From Cyanobacteria bacterium TGS_CYA1 (lineage in GTDB: Bacteria; Cyanobacteriota; Vampirovibrionia; Obscuribacterales; Obscuribacteraceae), in the NCBI GenBank assembly GCA_026129135.1, contig JAHCIQ010000005.1, forward strand, positions 186,001 through 250,000: DNA of 64,000 nt, given 5' to 3'. Of this stretch, positions 62,295-64,000 are shown in pieces. The position numbers and the translations under genes were made by a program. The notes under the pieces were generated by a model. That model searched no databases, was not told the origin of the DNA, and saw only the letters and a program-made list of their open reading frames with translations. Each line of letters opens with the position of its first letter. Within the stretch, counting starts at the first letter, position 1.

Positions 62295-62606
62295 TTAGCG
62301 TTTGCCAGGTGTGGCTACGGTTCTTGAAAGAGCGTTGGTGACGAAGAGGTTCAAGCTTACGCCTTCTCTTTCGGCACGAGCCACAAGGGCTTGGTGAAGG
62401 GAGCGAGGCAGGCGAACGGTAAATTTGCCGCTATAGCTCATGTACTCGTCGCTTCCAGCTTTGGCGCGGGCTGCTGTACGCACAGTTTTCACTGGCTTTT
62501 TAGCTTTTGCCATGCTGTGTGAGGGTTTCTTAGCGGCTGGTGCCTTAGCCTTGGCGGCTTTTTTGGCGGAACCGGCTTTGGATCCCTTTTTCTTTGCTGC
62601 TACCAT
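62295..62606 (-). CDS. Ribbon-helix-helix protein with histone-like Lys/Ala tail
   Basis: A 103-residue protein from the ATG at 62606, preceded by a perfect AAGGAG. The first 45 residues are Lys/Ala/Pro-rich (A-K-K-A-A-K-A-K-A-P-A-A-K-K), like the tail of histone H1 or of bacterial H1-like proteins. Residues from about 58 on (G-K-F-T-V-R-L-P-R-S-L-H-Q-A-L-V-A-R-A and G-V-S-L-N-L-F-V-T-N-A-L) are a HicB/Arc-type ribbon-helix-helix domain. It would bind DNA as a dimer, with the tail adding non-specific contacts. No HicA toxin is adjacent. It has its own leader hairpin and terminator, so it is a single-gene unit. Confidence 0.83.
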   Translation of the reverse strand: MVAAKKKGSKAGSAKKAAKAKAPAAKKPSHSMAKAKKPVKTVRTAARAKAGSDEYMSYSGKFTVRLPRSLHQALVARAEREGVSLNLFVTNALSRTVATPGKR

Positions 62607-62992
62607 GTTGTTCTCCTTGTTCAGTGAGGATAAACGTCTAACTGAGATTGTTGTTGTTGGTTCCAGACGTTTTTTTGAGTGAAGTTCGACGCTAGTAAGT
62701 TCGGAGGATTCAAAACTACGATGCGTCACTGCATTCGATGGCTAACCTAATACCACTCCAGGTGGCATAGTAATTGTACCTCCACTATTTATATTTTATG
62801 CATACGGCGGATATACATTTTTCTACCGAGGTTATAGATGAGGCACCACCTCATGCCATGCGGAAAAGCGCAAACGCGCTCTACACGTGGTGTCACACCA
62901 TTTTTGATGGCTGGTATCATGGTGGTGGCTGGTGGCAAATGTTTAAGTAAAGTAACCTGGAAAAGCAAAATGCCGGGAGGTTTTAGGTAATT
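62607..62992. other. Intergenic region between the RHH gene and the GT9 gene
   Basis: 386 bases without a credible gene. The half next to the RHH gene holds an inverted repeat (62632-62672). The other half is unusually rich in CACC/GGTGG strings, many in short inverted pairs (for example CCACTCCAGGTGG near 62757 and a GGTGGTGGCTGGTGG run near 62921-62936). Both divergent promoters should lie here, but I cannot place -35/-10 boxes with confidence. Confidence 0.6.
62632..62672 (-). promoter_or_regulatory. Inverted repeat in the RHH gene leader
   Basis: AAACGTCT (62632-62639) and AGACGTTT (62665-62672) form a perfect 8-base inverted repeat with a 25-base centre, 25 bases upstream of the RHH start codon. 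It could be a leader hairpin or a paired operator for an RHH dimer, the latter fitting autoregulation by the adjacent gene product. On the plus strand the second arm runs into a T tract. Confidence 0.5.
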
Positions 62993-64000
62993 TTGAAGGT
63001 CTTGATTATCAGACTTAGCGCTCTTGGAGACGTGGTGCACACGCTTCCAGCCGCTGCCAGAATAAAATCCGGTCTGATTGAAGCAGGTTTTGCTGACACC
63101 ACCCTCAGTTGGCTGGTCGAACCTCCAAACAAGGACCTGCTGGTCAATAACGACCTTGTGGATGAGGTTATTCTCTTCCCCAAAAAAGCTTTGAAAGCGA
63201 AAATCACCTCTCCTGATAAATGGGGAGAGTCGATTTCTCTCTTTTCTCAATTTGCCTCAGAACTCAAACAGAGACGCTTCGACGCGGTTATCGACTTTCA
63301 AGGACTTTTGAAAAGTAGTATTCCAGGATACATTTCTGGCTCCAAAATAAGAATTGGATACTCAAAAGTGAAAGAGTTTTCCCACCTCTTTTTGACTCAC
63401 AAGCTTTATATCGAAGATTATTTTGCCGAAGGGACACACATAATCAATCGTCATCTTTTGCTTGCCGATCTTGCAGTGAGAGTTCTTACAGACAAGTACA
63501 AAACCCTCGATCAGATTGCAGCATCTGCCAAGCTTTCTGAAAGAGTGCTCCAAGGGGGCGCCACCGCCGCCGATACGCCCGAACTGGTGGCAAATTTTCC
63601 GCTACCACGGCCGGAGGCATCGGTTTATGATCGTTTTGGGCAAATGTTGCCTACAAAACAAAATAAGCTACCGAGGGTGGTATTGATACCAGGTACCACC
63701 TGGGACACCAAGATTTGGGCACCAGAAAAATGGTCGAAACTTGGTCAGGAACTAATTAAAGCAAGTGATACTAGGCCCGGTGCAGAGATTGTCATCGTGG
63801 GTGGTGATAGCGAAGCGAACGTAAACGCTTCCATATTTCAATATATAAGGAATGCAGGGGCGAGTGTGGTCGATTTGACCGGAAAGACTTCACTGGTGGA
63901 CCTTATAGCCCTTTTTGAAGGCTCGGACCTGGTAATCGGGGGCGATACCGGTCCTATGCACCTGGCTTGTGCCACCAGGCATCCAAAAGTGCTCGCCATT
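62993..64000 (+). CDS. Glycosyltransferase family 9 (heptosyltransferase-like), partial
   Basis: N-terminal 336 residues of a GT9 enzyme cut by the right edge. It starts at a TTG 12 bases after GGGAGG; an in-frame stop at 62984 leaves no earlier choice except an ATT. The hallmark N-terminus V-L-I-I-R-L-S-A-L-G-D-V-V-H-T-L-P-A is followed by V-I-D-F-Q-G-L-L-K-S, I-P-G-T-T-W-D-T-K-I-W-A-P-E-K-W, and G-G-D-T-G-P-M-H-L-A. GT9 proteins add heptose to LPS inner core; heptosyltransferase I or a related core transferase is the likely role. It supports an outer membrane with LPS-type glycolipid. Confidence 0.9.
   Translation, partial: MKVLIIRLSALGDVVHTLPAAARIKSGLIEAGFADTTLSWLVEPPNKDLLVNNDLVDEVILFPKKALKAKITSPDKWGESISLFSQFASELKQRRFDAVIDFQGLLKSSIPGYISGSKIRIGYSKVKEFSHLFLTHKLYIEDYFAEGTHIINRHLLLADLAVRVLTDKYKTLDQIAASAKLSERVLQGGATAADTPELVANFPLPRPEASVYDRFGQMLPTKQNKLPRVVLIPGTTWDTKIWAPEKWSKLGQELIKASDTRPGAEIVIVGGDSEANVNASIFQYIRNAGASVVDLTGKTSLVDLIALFEGSDLVIGGDTGPMHLACATRHPKVLAI

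Overview
The window is a 64 kb chromosomal segment of a Gram-negative-type bacterium of moderate GC. The gene style suggests an uncultured Melainabacteria/Vampirovibrionia lineage of the Obscuribacter kind. That style includes many tetratricopeptide proteins with an N-terminal membrane anchor, Ser/Thr kinases fused to leucine-rich repeats, WG-repeat proteins, many exported hydrolases, several phosphatases and LPS-type sugar genes. This placement is inference from gene content only; no rRNA or ribosomal protein gene is present to test it. One tRNA gene (tRNA-Phe, GAA) was found. No CRISPR array, insertion sequence, phage or integrase was seen.

Layout. 1-4961 (minus): a catabolic operon running phenylacetate-CoA ligase, EthD-like protein, a 6-oxocyclohexene-carbonyl-CoA-hydrolase-like crotonase with an added zinc ribbon, an enoyl-CoA hydratase, a PaaG-like isomerase and a sodium:solute symporter cut by the window edge. 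5057-10314: membrane and exported proteins of unknown role, a TonB-C-like protein and an exported esterase. 10319-19714 (plus): an exported protein resembling the eukaryotic SARA C-terminal domain, two tandem kinase-LRR receptors, a WG-repeat protein and a TPR protein. 19717-29591: an accessory stretch with two HExxH proteins, a Tat-exported PhoD phosphatase, a tandem pair of Tat-exported Rieske-like cysteine-rich proteins, a TolB-like lipoprotein, and three genes that each look interrupted by a one-base loss in a homopolymer. 29626-38249: an envelope island with VanW, a 1681-residue alpha-2-macroglobulin, an exported AMMECR1-domain protein and, divergently, a Tat-exported penicillin-binding-protein-like transpeptidase plus SpoIID. 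38259-46507: an aminotransferase, a TMEM14 protein, an exported class-I amidotransferase, a purple-acid-phosphatase-like enzyme, tRNA-Phe, DedA and SelB. 46521-57778: mainly minus-strand SGNH hydrolases, a patatin phospholipase, membrane-anchored TPR paralogues and small BamE/SmpA-like exported paralogues, plus two methyltransferases and a CopG-like protein on the plus strand. 57794-64000: sugar-envelope genes (DegT aminotransferase, left-handed beta-helix acyltransferase, GT-C glycosyltransferase, heptosyltransferase-type GT9 cut by the right edge), with a ribbon-helix-helix protein carrying a histone-like Lys/Ala tail between them.

How the parts fit together. The first operon would import an organic acid, activate it to a CoA thioester and carry it through beta-oxidation-like steps, but the ring-epoxidase genes are not in view. 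Most of the rest concerns the envelope: peptidoglycan modification, protease trapping, surface polysaccharide and phosphoester scavenging. The least ordinary parts are the Rieske-like pair with altered cluster ligands (24441-25626), the AMMECR1/alpha-2-macroglobulin arrangement (30302-36071) and the SARA-like exported protein (10319-11782).
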